From Gemmatimonadota bacterium (GTDB lineage Bacteria; Gemmatimonadota; Gemmatimonadetes; Gemmatimonadales; Gemmatimonadaceae): a stretch of DNA of 64,000 nt. A program made the translations under genes and the position numbers. The stretch is taken from the NCBI GenBank assembly GCA_016704465.1, contig JADJAD010000008.1:1-64000 (forward strand), in the 5' to 3' direction. Below the pieces are notes generated by a model. The model was given only the letters and a program-made list of their open reading frames with translations, was not told where the DNA came from and ran no database searches. Positions 25,471 through 35,190 of the stretch are shown here, one piece after another (the first letter of the stretch is position 1; every line of letters starts with the position of its first letter).

Positions 25471-27003
25471 CTATCGCCCCGCAGGCGCCGCTCGTCTCGG
25501 CTCCACTCCCTCGAATCGTGACTTGCTCCACACCACGACCGAGCCACAGCCTCCTCCTGGATCGGAGAACTGCGGTGGTGCGTGGGCCGATCGAGCGTAC
25601 ACCTCGAGACCGGCCACTTCGCTGAGCGGCAGGAAGTCGTCGACCACGAGGTTGACGTCGTCCGTCGGAACCCGCACGCCGTCCACGTAGACCACCGGGC
25701 TGCAGTTCTCGCCGTGTATTCCCTTCATCAGGATGCGTTGGCAGAAGCCGCCGATCGGTACAGCCCTCACGCCGTTGATCGCGCGAAGGGCATCGGTGAC
25801 GAAGATGGTGGCACGCTCGCGGACGGTCGTGCCGCTCATCATGACGCCGCCCCCGCCCCCGCCGCCGCCGCCTCGCCAACGTCGCTCGAAGTCGGTCACG
25901 GCAGTGGGTACCGTTCGCCCGGCCATGACTCGAACGGTGTCGAGCCGCACGAGTTGCGGCGACAGCGTGAACGACATTGCGTGAGTCTCCCCATCGCGCA
26001 GCTCGACCGTCTGCCGCACGGGTTCGAAGCCGATGGCGCGGGCCTCGACGGTCTGTGTGCCCGCCGCCGCCCGCTCGACGCGGAATGCCCCCTCGCTGCC
26101 GCTGCGGGCCGGGACGCCGCTGCCGAGCACACGCACGATGGCCTGGGGAATCGGGCGTCCCTGCACGTCGGTGATGCGCCCGGTGACCTCTGCGGCTCCT
26201 CGACGCACCATCACGCGTTCCCGCGTCGCGCTGTCGATGACCACCTCCACCGCCACCAACTCGGCCGGCGCCACCGTGAAGTCCTGCCGCAGGAGCCCCG
26301 ATGGTGGCAGCTGGACGGCGAGCACCCCCGTGCTGTCGCCCTCACGCCAGGCCAGCGCCCGCAGCGTGCTGTTGGCGGGAACGCCGCAGGCGACAAAATG
26401 GCCCCCCGAATCGGTGCGCACCACGCGGCGCATCAGCTCCGTGCTGAACGTGCGCTTCTTGATCACCCACTCCGGCCACTCCACCGAAACGCTTGCCCCC
26501 TGTGCCGCCAGCTCGTCGCGTGCCGAGCGCACCACTCCATAGAGCAGGCCCAGTTCGGGATCGACGGGGACGCCGCAGCGCCCGCCGATGATGGTGGCGG
26601 CGGAGGGCGTCGCCAGCAGGGGCACGACGGGTCCGTCCACCCGAACGTCGATGCGCGCGATCGGAGGGTCGAGCGCGAGCGAATCGAGCACCGGATGCGC
26701 GAACGAGGCGAGCCACGTCCCTGCTGCGAGGGAGTCGTACCGGAAGCGCCCGGCGCTGTCGGTCGTGGCCGATTTGCCGACTGTGCGGTCGCTGGCCAAG
26801 ATCACGCGTACCAGGGCACCGCTGAGCGGGCGGTTCGCGACGCTGTCGAAGACCGTTCCGGTCACCCGTGCCAGCGCGACGGGCGGGTCGGGATCCTGGG
26901 CGCTGGCCGCAGTCGTTACCACGACGGCGAGGAGGAAGGCGCCGCGTATCGCGGCCTGGCACGGCACTCCCGGTCGCCCCACCCACTTTCGTCCGGACTT
27001 CAT
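25471..27003 (-). CDS. Exported protein with carboxypeptidase-regulatory-like domains and a barrel-less TonB-plug domain
   Basis: 510 residues from the ATG at 27003, which gives a proper signal peptide (AFLLAVVVTTAASAQ). A first CarboxypepD-reg-like beta sandwich lies at about 43-115 (VTGTVFDSVANRPLSGALVRV), a divergent middle beta region follows, then a second sandwich (TGRITDVQGRPIPQAIVRVLG). A Gly-rich linker with nine Gly leads to a plug-like end (VTDALRAINGVRAVP, VVYVDGVRVP, VAGLEVY, GCGSVVVWS). No beta-barrel follows the plug, so it is not a whole receptor. It is divergent from the SusC/SusD pair and may modulate uptake. Upstream ATG 27159 is less likely. Confidence 0.75.
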   Translation of the reverse strand: MKSGRKWVGRPGVPCQAAIRGAFLLAVVVTTAASAQDPDPPVALARVTGTVFDSVANRPLSGALVRVILASDRTVGKSATTDSAGRFRYDSLAAGTWLASFAHPVLDSLALDPPIARIDVRVDGPVVPLLATPSAATIIGGRCGVPVDPELGLLYGVVRSARDELAAQGASVSVEWPEWVIKKRTFSTELMRRVVRTDSGGHFVACGVPANSTLRALAWREGDSTGVLAVQLPPSGLLRQDFTVAPAELVAVEVVIDSATRERVMVRRGAAEVTGRITDVQGRPIPQAIVRVLGSGVPARSGSEGAFRVERAAAGTQTVEARAIGFEPVRQTVELRDGETHAMSFTLSPQLVRLDTVRVMAGRTVPTAVTDFERRWRGGGGGGGGGVMMSGTTVRERATIFVTDALRAINGVRAVPIGGFCQRILMKGIHGENCSPVVYVDGVRVPTDDVNLVVDDFLPLSEVAGLEVYARSAHAPPQFSDPGGGCGSVVVWSKSRFEGVEPRRAAPAGR

Positions 27004-27371
27004 CAAGTGGCCGCGTCTGGGAGCGAGCAGGGAGGGGCGAGCCGGCGATTCGTTGCGCTCACCCGGGAGCCGGCGTCGAACGAAGGTGTCTCGGGCGGAA
27101 TAGCCGGGCAAGATGGACGGGCGAGGAAGGTTATCGGTCGCCGCGGCCGACCCCGTCAACCAGCGTGAGGGTCCACGGGGGTACGCTCGCGGGAGCGCCT
27201 TCCCGGCCGACGCCCCCCATGCGTCCGTCAGTAGTACGCAGTTGCCCTATGTTGTGCCCCGTAGCAAGTTTAGCTGTTGCTTGAAGGCGCGAGGTCTATG
27301 CGGCGATGCCTCGCGTGATCCCCCTACCCGGGGGGATCTGTCGCTCGTGTCCGCCAACCGAAGGAGGTTCG
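27004..27371. promoter_or_regulatory. Divergent promoter region between plug protein and SusC
   Basis: A 368-bp non-coding gap between two divergent genes, so it must hold both promoters. It includes an AT-richer patch around 27230-27290 (CAGTTGCCCTATGTTGTG, then GCAAGTTTAGCTGTTGC) that is a reasonable promoter site. A perfect hairpin at 27317-27338 (GATCCCC / GGGGATC) lies in the expected 5' leader of susC. A strong AAGGAGG (27361-27367) sits 4 nt before the susC ATG. Confidence 0.5.
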
Positions 27372-30300
27372 ATGTCTCACGGAGTGTTCTCTCGAACGAT
27401 GCGGGTCGTCGTCACGAGCCTGGCGTTCGCTCTCCCGACCAGTGCGCTGTTGGCACAGTCGGGAACGATTGCTGGGAAGGTGACCGACGCCGCGACGCAG
27501 GAACCGATCGGCAACGCGCAGGTCATGGTGGTGGGGACCGCGTTCGGTGCTCAGACCAGCGTGCTCGGCGACTACCGCCTGATCAACGTCAGGCCCGGAC
27601 AGAACATCGTGTCGGTCGTGCGCCTTGGCTACCGACAGGTGACCGACACGGTCGACGTCGCTGCCGGCCAGACGCTGACGCTGAACTTCGCGATGTCGCA
27701 GTCGGTCGTGAACCTGTCGCAGGTGGTCGTGACGGGAACGGCGGGCAACCAGGAGCGCAAGGCACAGGCGGCGTTGGTCGCCTCGGTGTCGGCCGGCGAC
27801 CTGATCAAGGAAATGCCGATCACCAGCGTGTCGAGCCTGCTGCAGTCGCGCGTTCCGGGTGTGGCGCTCAACAGCCAGTCCGGCTCGGCTGGCACCGCCA
27901 CCCAGATCCGCATCCGCGGCGCCTCGTCGATCAATCTGTCCAACCAACCGCTGCTCTTCATCGACGGCGTCCGGATCAACGAGGGACAGACGAACTCGGG
28001 GCAGTCCGGTCAGCAGTTCGACCGAATGAACGACATCAACCCCGATGACATCGAGAGCATCGAAGTCGTGAAGGGCCCCGCGGCCGCGACGCTGTACGGC
28101 GCCGATGCCTCGGCGGGCGTGATCCAGATCATCACCAAGAAGGGGCGCGCCGGCTCGAATTCGTTCAACCAGGATGTGAGCTACTCGTACGGCACGGCCG
28201 ACGCGAATTACACGCCGCCGGACAACTACGGGTTGTGCACCGCCTCGGACGTTGCCGCGACCAGCGCCAATCCGCTCTGCCGGGGTCAGGCAGTCGGCAC
28301 GTTGGTGCACGACAACCCGCTCCAGCGTTACGGGGCCTTCCGCACCGGCCAGGAGCGCACGTTGAGCTGGGGCGGTCGTGGCGGCGGACAGAACTACGGG
28401 TACAACCTCGGCTTCGGCTCCAATACCGTCGAGGGGACGCTGCCCAACAACGCGTTCAACCGCTACAACGTCCGTACCAGCGCGAACTACGTCGCCAACT
28501 CGAAGCTGACCGTTGACGCCGGCGTCTCGCTCACCCAGAGCAAGACGGACCTGCCGGACAACGACAACAACATCTACGGCTGGCTCGGCGGCGGACTGCT
28601 GGGGTCGCCGGTGGGCGGCAACGGGCGAAACGACACGGGACTGGCGGCCGCCGACGGCTTTTACGGGTTCAATCGCAAGTACAACGCGATCCGGTCGATC
28701 GAGCACCAGCTGCTCTCGCATCGCGTCACGTCGAACATCACCGCCAACTATCTGCCGGTGTCGTGGTTCACGAACCGCTTCACGCTCGGCATGGACTACA
28801 TCGGCGACAACCAGAAGTCGTTCTACCCGAAGAATGACAGCTCCTGGTATGGCGGTGCGCTGAACACCGGCCAGAACGCCCGCACCGATCGCAACGCCGA
28901 GCGCTATACGTTCGACTATCTCGGCAACATGCGCCGCGAGTGGGGGAGCACCTGGGAGACCAACCTCTCGTTCGGCTTGCAGGTCATCTCGACCCGCAAC
29001 ACGAACCTGAACGTCACGGGGCTCGGACTGGTCACCAACTCCAATAACTCGGTTGGGTCGGCGGCGACCATCTCCGGCGGCGGTGGCTTCACCGAGCAGC
29101 GCCAGTACGGGTACCTCGGGCAGCTGCAGATCGGCAACCAGAACAAGCGTTTTATTCAGCTCGGCTTGCGCGTCGACCGGAACTCGTCGTTCGGCGAAAG
29201 CTCCCCCTCGTTCGTGCTTCCGAAGATCGGCGGCACGTGGACGGTCTCGGAGGAGTCGTTCTTCGAGCCGCTGCTTGGCGTGATTCCGTCGCTCCGTGTG
29301 CGTGCCGCGTACGGGACGACTGGACGTTCGCCGAATCCGGGCGACGCGCTGACGACGCTCGTTGCCTCGGCGTACAACATCACCGGTGCGACCGGGGCCG
29401 GCGCCATTCCGGGCAACCCGGGCAATGCCGACCTCAACCCCGAGCGCGGTACCGAGTTCGAGGCTGGCATCGACGCCTCGTTCTTCCAGGAGCGGGTGTC
29501 GGCCGAGCTGACGTACTTCAAGAAGACGACCGATGACCTGATCATCGCGCGGCCGATTCCGCCGTCGCTCGGCTTCAACGCCAATCCGCTGGCCAACATC
29601 GGGTCGGTCGAGAACAGCGGTCTGGAGCTGGCGGTGAACATCAACGCCATCAACCGGCGGAACGTGCGGTGGGATGTGCGCGCTGGTGCCAACACGTTGA
29701 AGAATGAGCTGACGAGCCTCGGGACCGTCCTGCCGTTCGCCTTGGGCGGTGCGGGTCGGACGATCGTCGGCCAGCAGCTGGGGGTCTTCGTCTCCAAGAA
29801 GATCCAGTCGATTGACGTCGCGAACAACAAGGTGATCGTCAGCGACACGCTGTACCCGATGGGAAACCTGTGGCCGGCGATGGAGTGGAACCTCACCAAC
29901 ACGGTCACGCTGTTCAAGAACTTCCGCGTCAACGCGCTGCTCGACGCCAAGCGTGACTTCCTCGTGCAGAACTTCACGGCGTTCTTCCGCGAGACGCAGC
30001 TTCCGCGCGCGCAGGAGCGCATCGACGTGAACTTCCTGTCGGCAGAGGAGCGGCTGCGCCGCTACGGGCCGTTCGTCCAGCTCAACGGCGCTGCGTCCAC
30101 GGTCAATGACGTGATTGATGCCTACCTCGAGCAGGGCGACTTCATCCGACTGCGTGAGCTTTCCGGGACGTTCACGGTGCCGCGCACCATGCTCGGCGCG
30201 GGAAGCCGCTTCCTGCAGGGCGCTGCGGTCACGCTGGCGTTCCAGAACGTCGCGCTGTGGAGCGACTACTCCGGCCCGGATCCCGAGGTCAATTCGCAGA

Positions 30301-30380
30301 CCGGTGCCTTCTCACGTCAGGACTTCCTGACGGTGCCAAACCCGAAGCGTACGATCCTTCGTGTCAACTTCAACTTCTAA
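27372..30380 (+). CDS. SusC/RagA-family TonB-linked outer-membrane receptor
   Basis: 1002 residues, starting at the ATG behind a perfect AAGGAGG. Signal peptide (VVVTSLAFALPTSALLAQ), then a carboxypeptidase-like domain (TIAGKVTDAATQEPIGNAQVMV, about 30-105), the plug (about 125-245, with SVSSLLQSRVPGVALNS, TQIRIRGASSINLSNQPLLFIDGVRI and IESIEVVKGPAAATLYGADASAGVIQIITKKG), and a long beta-barrel ending in TILRVNFNF, the aromatic C terminus needed for outer-membrane insertion. SusC forms a TonB-dependent pore capped by the SusD lipoprotein next door. The substrate cannot be read from the sequence. Confidence 0.95.
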   Translation: MSHGVFSRTMRVVVTSLAFALPTSALLAQSGTIAGKVTDAATQEPIGNAQVMVVGTAFGAQTSVLGDYRLINVRPGQNIVSVVRLGYRQVTDTVDVAAGQTLTLNFAMSQSVVNLSQVVVTGTAGNQERKAQAALVASVSAGDLIKEMPITSVSSLLQSRVPGVALNSQSGSAGTATQIRIRGASSINLSNQPLLFIDGVRINEGQTNSGQSGQQFDRMNDINPDDIESIEVVKGPAAATLYGADASAGVIQIITKKGRAGSNSFNQDVSYSYGTADANYTPPDNYGLCTASDVAATSANPLCRGQAVGTLVHDNPLQRYGAFRTGQERTLSWGGRGGGQNYGYNLGFGSNTVEGTLPNNAFNRYNVRTSANYVANSKLTVDAGVSLTQSKTDLPDNDNNIYGWLGGGLLGSPVGGNGRNDTGLAAADGFYGFNRKYNAIRSIEHQLLSHRVTSNITANYLPVSWFTNRFTLGMDYIGDNQKSFYPKNDSSWYGGALNTGQNARTDRNAERYTFDYLGNMRREWGSTWETNLSFGLQVISTRNTNLNVTGLGLVTNSNNSVGSAATISGGGGFTEQRQYGYLGQLQIGNQNKRFIQLGLRVDRNSSFGESSPSFVLPKIGGTWTVSEESFFEPLLGVIPSLRVRAAYGTTGRSPNPGDALTTLVASAYNITGATGAGAIPGNPGNADLNPERGTEFEAGIDASFFQERVSAELTYFKKTTDDLIIARPIPPSLGFNANPLANIGSVENSGLELAVNINAINRRNVRWDVRAGANTLKNELTSLGTVLPFALGGAGRTIVGQQLGVFVSKKIQSIDVANNKVIVSDTLYPMGNLWPAMEWNLTNTVTLFKNFRVNALLDAKRDFLVQNFTAFFRETQLPRAQERIDVNFLSAEERLRRYGPFVQLNGAASTVNDVIDAYLEQGDFIRLRELSGTFTVPRTMLGAGSRFLQGAAVTLAFQNVALWSDYSGPDPEVNSQTGAFSRQDFLTVPNPKRTILRVNFNF

Positions 30381-30387
30381 TCGCGCC

Positions 30388-31644
30388 ATGATCCGTATTC
30401 AAACGATCCGGCGCGCGACTACGCGCGCCGCTGCGGGCGCGACGCTGCTGCTCAGCGTCTCGGCCTGCTCCGACAAGTTCCTCAGCGTCACCAACCCCAA
30501 CGTGATCGATGCGGCAACGGTCGATCCGACGTCGGGCGCGAATACCCTTGCCCTGTCCGCCCAGCAGAACTACACGGCGATGCTGGGTCTCCTGAGCGTC
30601 TACGGCGGTTGGTTCACGGAAGAAGTGAACGTGTCCGATACCTTTCCCACTCGAAACGAGTTCGGATTCCGGACGATCTCCGACCTGAATGGCTCGCTCA
30701 ACACCGACATTTGGGCGCCGCTCTCGCTTGCGGTCGCGTCGGCGAAGACGGTGCTCGACCTCACCTTGCCGTCTCCGACGTCGAACCTGAGTCTTGCTCG
30801 CTCCGCGACATTCCGCGGCTTCTCGATCCTGCAGATGGCGACCGACTTCTGCACCGGGTCGCTGTCGTCGTCGCCTGAGCTCACGACGGCGCAGATGCTG
30901 GACTCGGCGATCGCCATGTTCGACCAGGGAATCGCCGTTGGCACGGCGAACGCGACGGCCGACGGCGTGTCGCTGGCGAATGCGGCTCGTGTTGGGCGTG
31001 CGCGCAGCAAGCTGCAGAAGGGCGACCTGGCCGGTGCTGCGACGGATGCCGGCGCCGTCCCCGCAGGGTACGTGTACAACCTGCGGTACACGGATGACTT
31101 GAGCAACCGGAACCGTCTGGGGAATCGCGTTTACACCTTCACGTTTGATCGCAGCGCGATCAGCGTGGCGCCCTTCTTCCGCGTGACCGATCCCCGCGTG
31201 CCGTACCTCCCCCCGGGTGTCAGCACCCTCCAGGGGCAGGATGCTGTGCCGGGCGGGTTCTTCCAGCAGACCAAGTTCAATTCGTACAGCGCTGGAATGC
31301 GCCTGGCCTCGAAGCTCGAGGCGGACTACATCGCCGCAGAAGCGACGGGCGGGAATGCCGGGCAGCTTGCGCTGATCAACGCCCGTCGGAGCGCCAATGG
31401 TCAGTCTCCGTACGCAGGTGCGACGGACGACGCCAGCGTGCTGCGTGAGTTCTTCACGCAGCGCGGGCTCGACTTCTACCTTGAGGGGAAGCGACTGGCG
31501 GACTTCCGGCGCAAGCCGGCTGCCGTCCCGGCCATCACGCCGGCCGGTGGTGCATACTTCAAGCCGGGCTATCCGGCCGTCGGGACGCAGACCTGCTATC
31601 CGCTGCCGCGCGTTGAGCGCGACAACAACCCGAACATGCAGTAG
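30388..31644 (+). CDS. SusD/RagB-family outer-membrane lipoprotein
   Basis: 418 residues. A lipoprotein signal peptide ends in LLLSVSAC; the mature start CSDKFLSVTNPNVID is typical of SusD. The fold's alpha-helical scaffold follows, and near the end REFFTQRGLDFYLEGKRLADFRR matches the conserved RELFxEGxRxxDLRR region of the family, then CYPLPRVERDNNPN. It binds the ligand outside the cell and lids the SusC barrel. It starts 7 nt after the SusC stop. It is shorter than the classic 520-600 residues, like other small RagB members. Confidence 0.92.
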   Translation: MIRIQTIRRATTRAAAGATLLLSVSACSDKFLSVTNPNVIDAATVDPTSGANTLALSAQQNYTAMLGLLSVYGGWFTEEVNVSDTFPTRNEFGFRTISDLNGSLNTDIWAPLSLAVASAKTVLDLTLPSPTSNLSLARSATFRGFSILQMATDFCTGSLSSSPELTTAQMLDSAIAMFDQGIAVGTANATADGVSLANAARVGRARSKLQKGDLAGAATDAGAVPAGYVYNLRYTDDLSNRNRLGNRVYTFTFDRSAISVAPFFRVTDPRVPYLPPGVSTLQGQDAVPGGFFQQTKFNSYSAGMRLASKLEADYIAAEATGGNAGQLALINARRSANGQSPYAGATDDASVLREFFTQRGLDFYLEGKRLADFRRKPAAVPAITPAGGAYFKPGYPAVGTQTCYPLPRVERDNNPNMQ

Positions 31645-31689
31645 AGTGCAGTTAGCAGTGCAGTTAGCAGTGCAGTTAGCAGTGCAGTA
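31645..31689. repeat. 12-bp tandem repeat after the SusD stop codon
   Basis: Nearly four copies of AGTGCAGTTAGC start one base after the TAG stop. The open frame beyond the stop would read VQLAVQL, so read-through would add a hydrophobic tail. Its base composition is lower in GC than the surroundings. Confidence 0.9.
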
Positions 31690-31714
31690 GTCGTTCGGGC
31701 AGCACGCACTACCG

Positions 31715-31750
31715 CGACGGGCGCAGGGGATCACTCCCCTGCGCCCGTCG
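31715..31750 (+). terminator. Strong hairpin, probable terminator of the SusCD operon
   Basis: A perfect 15-bp stem (31715-31729 with 31736-31750) and a 6-nt loop ATCACT, followed by TGTTTCC. The stem is very GC-rich; the T run is weak, but the position, 70 bp after susD, is right for termination. It also faces the tRNA-Ser gene on the other strand and may serve both. Confidence 0.75.
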
Positions 31751-31843
31751 TGTTTCCTGCGTCGGGCGTCCCCTGCGACGGCGAGATCGGTCGTCAACGA
31801 AAATCGCCACCCCACGGGGTGGCGTTTCGCGCAACCGAACGAG

Positions 31844-31926
<83 letters not shown>

Positions 31927-32019
31927 CAACTCCGGGAGTATGACGGGGCGGCGCCGCTCGGGCAACCGGGACGCGCGCCTCGCCTATCGCCGGTCCACCG
32001 GGAGGCGCACCTTCCCGGG

Positions 32020-34980
32020 ATGCGAGTCATCCCGATCATCGTGGCAGCGCTGGCTGTCGCTGCGCTCCCGCGAGCAGCTGCCGCGCAGTCGCCCGCCCCC
32101 GTGCGCGTCTGGACTGGAGTGCTCACGCTTCCGACGTACGACGAGGGTCCACCCGACATCAATCCGCCGTTCGACCTGCTCCAGCCGCCGGGACGGCCGA
32201 ACTACCCGTACACGCTACGTGACGCGCTCACCAATGTGCGCCGTCCAGTGGCATGGCGCGCGCTCTACCTGGAGAACGAGTACCTGAAGTGCAGCGTCCT
32301 CCCCGACCTCGGCGGGCACCTGTACTCGTGCACGGACAAGGTCAACGGCGTGGAGATGTTCTACGCGAACTCGGCGATGAAGTTCTCGAACATCGCCTAC
32401 CGAGGATCGTGGGCCGCCTTCGGGATCGAGTTCAACTTTCCCGTGTCGCACAACTGGGTGACCACGTCGCCGGTCGACTTCGCCACGGCGAGCCACGCCG
32501 ACGGCAGCGCGTCGATCTACGTGGGGAGCGTCGACCGACCGTACGGGATGCAATGGACGGTGCAGCTGACGCTCCACCCGGGGCGCAGCGTGCTGGAGCA
32601 GCATACCACGCTGTACAACCGCAGCGACGTGCGCCGCCGCTTCTACTGGTGGACAAATGCTGCGGTGCGGGCGTATGACGACACGCGCATCCTGTACCCC
32701 ATGAAGTACACCGCCTCGCACGGATTCGCCGACGTCGACACGTGGCCGGTGGACTCGCGCGGGACCGACAACTCGGTGCTGCGAAACCATGCGTACGGGC
32801 CGGTCTCGCGCTTTGCCCACGGGAGCCGCGAAGGGTTCATGGCGGTGTGGAATCCCGGTACCAACGCCGGCGTCGCGCACTATGCGTCGCCCGAAGAACT
32901 CCCCGCCAAGAAGATCTGGTCATGGGGGGTGAACGCCGATGCCATGGACTGGCGTCGGCAGCTCTCCGACGACTCCAGCGCCTACGTGGAGATCCAGGCT
33001 GGGCTCTTCCGGGACCAGGAGACGTACGGTTTCCTGCAGCCGTTGGACCAGGTGTCGTTCACCGAGTACTGGATGCCGTTGCGCGATCTGGGCGGGCTGA
33101 CGCGCATGAACCCCAACGTCGCGATGTACATGGAGCGAGTGCCAGTGTCGGCGGATTCGGCCGAGGTGCGAGTGTCGCTGCAGGTGAGTCGGACGTACCA
33201 GACGGCGTCTATCCAGTTCGGCGTCGGGTCCGCGCTGAACAGTCTCTCGGTGCACCTCACACCCGACAGTGTGTTGCACCGCTCGGTGCGCATCGCGGCC
33301 GGGGCGCCGCCTGTGACGCTGTCGATGCTGGCCGACGATCACGGCGCAATCCTGAGGCACACCGAGGGGAGCTTCGACTATCTCCCCGATTCGCTGATCC
33401 GCCTCGGCAAGCAGCCGGCGATTGCATGGCCTGCACCGAACCAGCGCACCGCAGGCGACTGGTTCAGTTACGGCGAGCAGCGCGAGGTGAACGGGGACAT
33501 GCTCGGTGCGCTCCACGCCTATCGACGTGGCGTCGCGCTGAATGCCGATGACACGAACGGGGCGCGCGCGGCGGCACGCCTCACCGTCACGCTCGGATAC
33601 TTTCGTGAGGGAGAGTCGCTGGCCACGCGGGCGCTCGCGCGACAACCCGCAGACCACGAGATCGCGTACTACCGAGGGATCGCGCGGCTGGCGCTCGGCG
33701 ATTCGGCCCGCGCCATGCTCGACTTCGAACAGGCGCGCCAGTACGGCCCGCTGCGCGAGGTGGCATTGCTCGGCATGCTGCGCGCGGCACCCCTGATATC
33801 CACAGGGCGTGCCAACCATCTGCGCCGTTTCATCGAGGCGGCACGGAGCGCGCAGAGCCCGAGGCTGCGGGAAATGGCCGCGCTGGCGGCGTGGAATGAC
33901 TCGTCGATGGTCGGCACCAACTGGAGCTGGGGCTTCGACCCGAAGGAACTGGTGCGCGGCCTCGACGACCGCACGAGCGTGGTCGCCCGGTTCGTCCGGC
34001 ATGTCACGGGGACGCCAGACTCCACGCTGATGCGGCACCTGGCGGGCGATCCTGCGCGAGTCCTCCAACTCGCCGAAGCGAGTGAGGGACTTGGTGGCGG
34101 GGAGATCCTCGAATTCGTCCTCCCGCGCCTTCCCGATGACGAAAGCGTCGTGCGCGAACGCGGCCTGCCGCATCCGCGCCGCCACGCGCTCGTGGCGTAT
34201 CATCGAGCCTTCGCGCGCCGCACGAACGACACGTGGGCGGGAGAGCGACTCGACTCCGCCGCCACACTTCCGCTGACCTACGTCTTCCCCAACGGCCAGC
34301 GCGATCGCGAAGTGCTGGAATGGGCACTCAGGGTCCGCCCACGCGACTCCTCGGCGCGATACCTGCTCGGCATGCTGGCCATGCAGCGTGGCGACATCGG
34401 AGCGGCGGTCGCCATGTGGGACTCCGTCCGCGCGGTGCGACCAACGGGGGTCCCCGCGCTGTACCGCAACCTTGGCTACGCCTTGCTCCTGTCGGGCGAC
34501 ACGGCTCGCGCTGCCGAGGTATTTGCCGCCGGAATAGGCGCCGAGCCAGACAACCCCGCGGTCTGGGTCGGCCACGACTCGCTCAGCGTCCTCACGGGGA
34601 GGGGGATCGCTGAGCGCGCTGCCGCCCTGGACCGGTATCCCGACAAGGCGACGATGCCGACGGCGCTGGTGTACCGCTACGCGCGCCTGCTCGCCGCTGC
34701 CGGCCGCTTCGATGAAGCGGAGCGCCTGTTCGTGGGCCGCTTCTTGTCGCGCGTGGAAGGTGGGACGAACCCGCGCGGCGTCTGGCTGGAGGTGCGACTC
34801 GCGCGCGCCGACTCGCTGGCGGCGCGAGGTGCCTGCGCGGACGCCCGCCGCGTGCTGGCGTCGCTTGCGCGACCAGTGCGCACGCTCCCCTTCACGCGAG
34901 ACGGCATGGCGGAGCAGTTGCGGACTCCGGCACTCGCCCGCCACGTCGCGGAGGTGTCGGCGCGTTGCACGAGGCGTTAG
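32020..34980 (+). CDS. Exported DUF5107 / TPR protein
   Basis: 986 residues. Signal peptide (VIPIIVAALAVAALPRAAAAQ), then a DUF5107 beta domain of galactose-mutarotase-like or glycoside-hydrolase-associated fold (about 40-330): WRALYLENEYLKCSVLPDLGGHLYSCTDK, MKFSNIAYRG, the AFGIEFNFPVSHNW segment and FYWWTNAAVRAYDD. Helical TPR-like repeats follow (about 450-980), such as GALHAYRRGVALNADDTNGARAA and YLLGMLAMQRGDIGAAVAMWDSV. DUF5107 proteins are frequent in gut and soil polysaccharide loci; placed downstream of SusCD it could process or sense sugar polymers, but no catalytic residue is assigned. It ends CGT TAG GC. Confidence 0.85.
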   Translation: MRVIPIIVAALAVAALPRAAAAQSPAPVRVWTGVLTLPTYDEGPPDINPPFDLLQPPGRPNYPYTLRDALTNVRRPVAWRALYLENEYLKCSVLPDLGGHLYSCTDKVNGVEMFYANSAMKFSNIAYRGSWAAFGIEFNFPVSHNWVTTSPVDFATASHADGSASIYVGSVDRPYGMQWTVQLTLHPGRSVLEQHTTLYNRSDVRRRFYWWTNAAVRAYDDTRILYPMKYTASHGFADVDTWPVDSRGTDNSVLRNHAYGPVSRFAHGSREGFMAVWNPGTNAGVAHYASPEELPAKKIWSWGVNADAMDWRRQLSDDSSAYVEIQAGLFRDQETYGFLQPLDQVSFTEYWMPLRDLGGLTRMNPNVAMYMERVPVSADSAEVRVSLQVSRTYQTASIQFGVGSALNSLSVHLTPDSVLHRSVRIAAGAPPVTLSMLADDHGAILRHTEGSFDYLPDSLIRLGKQPAIAWPAPNQRTAGDWFSYGEQREVNGDMLGALHAYRRGVALNADDTNGARAAARLTVTLGYFREGESLATRALARQPADHEIAYYRGIARLALGDSARAMLDFEQARQYGPLREVALLGMLRAAPLISTGRANHLRRFIEAARSAQSPRLREMAALAAWNDSSMVGTNWSWGFDPKELVRGLDDRTSVVARFVRHVTGTPDSTLMRHLAGDPARVLQLAEASEGLGGGEILEFVLPRLPDDESVVRERGLPHPRRHALVAYHRAFARRTNDTWAGERLDSAATLPLTYVFPNGQRDREVLEWALRVRPRDSSARYLLGMLAMQRGDIGAAVAMWDSVRAVRPTGVPALYRNLGYALLLSGDTARAAEVFAAGIGAEPDNPAVWVGHDSLSVLTGRGIAERAAALDRYPDKATMPTALVYRYARLLAAAGRFDEAERLFVGRFLSRVEGGTNPRGVWLEVRLARADSLAARGACADARRVLASLARPVRTLPFTRDGMAEQLRTPALARHVAEVSARCTRR

Positions 34981-35013
34981 GCGGGATGGGGTAGTCGGGA
35001 TGCGTTCGGCGCG

Positions 35014-35060
35014 GCGCGATATGCACCGCGCGATATGCACCGCGCGATATGCACCGCGCG
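35014..35060. repeat. 14-bp tandem repeat GCGCGATATGCACC
   Basis: Three exact copies plus a partial copy (35014-35027, 35028-35041, 35042-35055) just beyond the DUF5107 gene. It is not part of a gene. Confidence 0.9.
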
Positions 35061-35140
35061 TGAGGCGAGACGCGCCGGCGAGGGGCGAGTCATGACGCGT
35101 CGGCCGGCCACTCGCCGCCCAATACGGTTCGCCAAACGAA

Positions 35141-35167
35141 CGGGCCGCACCGTGATGGTGCGGCCCG
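35141..35167. terminator. Hairpin between convergent genes
   Basis: A perfect 11-bp GC-rich stem (35141-35151 with 35157-35167) and a 5-nt loop GTGAT, 24 bp from the end of the DUF2723 gene. It probably ends transcription from one or both sides. Confidence 0.7.
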
Positions 35168-35190
35168 CTAGTCGTTGGTGCGGTGCGACC

